A DNA stretch of 8,209 bases from Planctomycetota bacterium. Lineage in GTDB: Bacteria; Planctomycetota; GCA-002687715; DRQF01. The position numbers were made by a program, and so were the translations under genes. The DNA is taken from contig JAJRYU010000512.1 in the NCBI GenBank assembly GCA_024275615.1, positions 1 through 8,209 on the forward strand, read 5' to 3'. The notes under the pieces are model-generated. The model did no database searches. It was not told where the DNA came from and saw only the letters and a list, made by a program, of their open reading frames with translations. Of this stretch, positions 6,958 to 8,209 are shown piece by piece (position 1 is the first letter of the stretch; the number at the start of each line of letters is the position of its first letter).

Positions 6958-7902
6958 CTATCGTTTCGCCAAGGCTCGGCGAAGATTCTGGTAATTCGCT
7001 GCCATCATAGCGACAAAATCGCCGTGAGCGCCAGGTTTAGCCAAACCTGGATCTTCACAAGGGCTGAATACCACACTTGTGAGACCAAACTGAGACTTGA
7101 CCGTCTCAGCGACACGCGCGAGGGGCTGACTTTCCCACAGAAGAATTGATGCCTTGTGCGCCAAGAGAGTCTCCTTGATGGCTTGGAGAGCCTCTGGGGA
7201 CAATTCCGCCATCGGGTCGAGGTCAAGATTGAAGATATCGAGTCCTATGCGCCTCGCTAGATAGTTGTAGGCCGGATGAGACGACAGGATCGGTACGCCG
7301 CTGAATTCTTGGCCCAGTTCTTTGAACTGAGCCGCAAGCTCAGCCAATTTCCCATCCAAGAGCAAATGCCGCCGGCGAAAGTCATCTTCCTTGTTCGGCA
7401 TCAGCAAGACTAGCCCTTCAAGAACCTGCCGCGCTTGTATACGCGCGTTTTCAAGATCGAGCCACGTGTGACCATCCATGCCCACGTGACTATGCAAGCC
7501 GCCGGCACCATGCCGATGTTCCCGCCCCTTCTTGATATAGATGTACTCATCTTTGAGTGGCGCCGCGGTATTGACCAATCGAGATTCCGGCAAACTAAGA
7601 GAAGTCATCCATTTCTCGTAGCCCGCCCCATTGGCAATCACTAAGTCCGCATGCTGCAAGATTTCAATATCGGCGTCCCCAGGTTGCCAGAAAATCGGGT
7701 CGGAGCCCTTGGGCAACGGGCAAACAAGATTGACGGCATCACCGGCAATCTCCTCAACCATGTAGTAGACGGGAAAAAAAGTCACAACGACGGTGGGTTT
7801 GCCGCCCACAGTTGCAGCTTTTTCGTCTGTCTTTTCTCCGCAAGAAGGGAGAACAAGGAGCAAGAGCTGGACACTCAACACCAGCAGGTTGCGTACTCTC
7901 AT
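6958..7902 (-). CDS. ZnuA/TroA-type metal ABC transporter substrate-binding lipoprotein
   Basis: The 314-residue product has a lipoprotein signal (RVR, Leu-rich core, lipobox LPSC with Cys21), so it is membrane-tethered in the periplasm. The cluster A-I metal-binding fold is recognisable: VVVTFFPVYYMVEEIAGD (38-55), SDPIFWQPGDADI (67-79), DLVIANGAGYEKWM (86-99), DGHTWLD (143-149), SSHPAYNYLARRIGLD (207-222) and SPCEDPG (280-286). Three of the four usual metal ligands have candidates: H145, H209 and D284 (or E283). The first, normally His in the DPH motif, is Ile70 here. A His-rich loop (H129, H131, H137, H139) precedes H145, as in many zinc-binding members. The ATG at 7902 overlaps the stop of the upstream ABC ATPase gene by one base (TGATG) and has its own SD; an ORF-extending TTG at 7905 is unlikely. 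Zinc or manganese is the likely cargo, but the changed site makes this uncertain. Confidence 0.85.
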   Translation of the reverse strand: MRVRNLLVLSVQLLLLVLPSCGEKTDEKAATVGGKPTVVVTFFPVYYMVEEIAGDAVNLVCPLPKGSDPIFWQPGDADIEILQHADLVIANGAGYEKWMTSLSLPESRLVNTAAPLKDEYIYIKKGREHRHGAGGLHSHVGMDGHTWLDLENARIQARQVLEGLVLLMPNKEDDFRRRHLLLDGKLAELAAQFKELGQEFSGVPILSSHPAYNYLARRIGLDIFNLDLDPMAELSPEALQAIKETLLAHKASILLWESQPLARVAETVKSQFGLTSVVFSPCEDPGLAKPGAHGDFVAMMAANYQNLRRALAKR

Positions 7903-8209
7903 CAAACAGCCTCCAAAAAATCGGCAAAGTCGATGACGCGATCGAATCGGCTAAGAATGGCGTGGTCATGGGTTACCGCAATGAGCGTGGCTTGACGCCT
8001 GGCCACCTCGGCCTCGATCAAATCCAAAATGCTCTCGCGGGTCTTGGGGTCAAGGTTGCCTGTGGGTTCGTCTGCCAAGATGACCGGCGGATTGGCAACG
8101 AGAGCCCGACAGATCGCGACTCTCTGTCTTTCGCCCTGGGAGAGGTTGCGCGGCTTTCGTCCCAGATAGCCGTCGATACCAGCAGCGGTGGCCAAACGCA
8201 GCAGCTTGA
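7902..8209 (-). CDS. ABC transporter ATP-binding protein, LolD/MacB type (C-terminal part)
   Basis: The reading frame is open to the right edge, so only about the last 101 residues are visible and the Walker A half lies outside. The visible order is: ABC signature LSQGERQRV, Walker B VILADEP, D-loop GNLD, and H-loop THDH. The block LADEPTGNLD is characteristic of the LolD/MacB/FtsE group, which works with FtsX-like permeases in lipoprotein release, macrolide export or related envelope tasks. ZnuC-type metal ATPases usually read LDEPxxGVD instead. The signature has Gln where Gly is usual (LSQGE for LSGGE). The protein ends shortly after the H-loop, a normal length for stand-alone ATPases. Its stop overlaps the start of the metal-binding-type lipoprotein gene, so the two are co-translated and probably act in one transporter or pathway. 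Confidence 0.9.
   Translation of the reverse strand, partial: KLLRLATAAGIDGYLGRKPRNLSQGERQRVAICRALVANPPVILADEPTGNLDPKTRESILDLIEAEVARRQATLIAVTHDHAILSRFDRVIDFADFLEAV
7910..7914 (-). promoter_or_regulatory. Strong ribosome binding site GGAGG inside the ATPase gene end
   Basis: On the minus strand GGAGG lies seven bases before the ATG at 7902, within the last codons of the ABC ATPase gene. With the TGATG overlap it points to coupled translation of the ATPase and the binding lipoprotein, and it decides the start of the latter. Confidence 0.75.

Overview
The window is a stretch of bacterial chromosome with mid-range base composition. It is densely coded and holds five complete protein genes, one partial gene at the right edge and one possible 35-codon leader ORF. 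I see no rRNA, tRNA, CRISPR array, insertion sequence or phage gene. Two paralogous DUF1570-type HEGTHQ metallopeptidases, a GH113-like glycosidase and a class C beta-lactamase-fold hydrolase with a DUF3471 tail together suggest Planctomycetota or a related lineage. That placement is an inference from gene content; nothing in the window fixes the taxon.

Layout from left to right. Positions 1-346 hold no gene I can support. A secreted serine hydrolase (347-1921, minus) is transcribed leftward. It is divergent from a secreted GH113-like glycoside hydrolase (2159-3190, plus). The 237-base gap between them holds a candidate 35-codon ORF with a strong Shine-Dalgarno (SD) sequence, in frame with the glycosidase, plus several short inverted repeats that look like a regulated leader. 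Next, a lipoprotein metallopeptidase (3370-5214, plus) and a signal-anchored paralogue (5298-6824, minus) face each other tail to tail. A perfect 14-bp hairpin between them looks like a two-way terminator. At the right end, a metal-binding-type (ZnuA/TroA) lipoprotein (6958-7902, minus) overlaps by one base the end of a LolD/MacB-type ABC ATPase gene (7902-8209, minus). The beginning of that ATPase gene lies outside the window.

How the genes may work together. Every complete protein gene appears to encode an exported or membrane-anchored product: a periplasmic hydrolase, a periplasmic glycosidase, two envelope-anchored zinc peptidases and a solute-binding lipoprotein. This is an envelope and scavenging neighbourhood, but orientations and spacings show only one clear operon, the ABC ATPase with the binding lipoprotein. 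The most unusual points are three. The binding protein has lost the first metal-ligand histidine of its family and is paired with a LolD/MacB-type ATPase rather than a ZnuC-type one. The glycosidase has a structured leader with a small ORF. The two peptidase paralogues converge on one terminator. I do not see a recognisable defence system or other large undescribed system.
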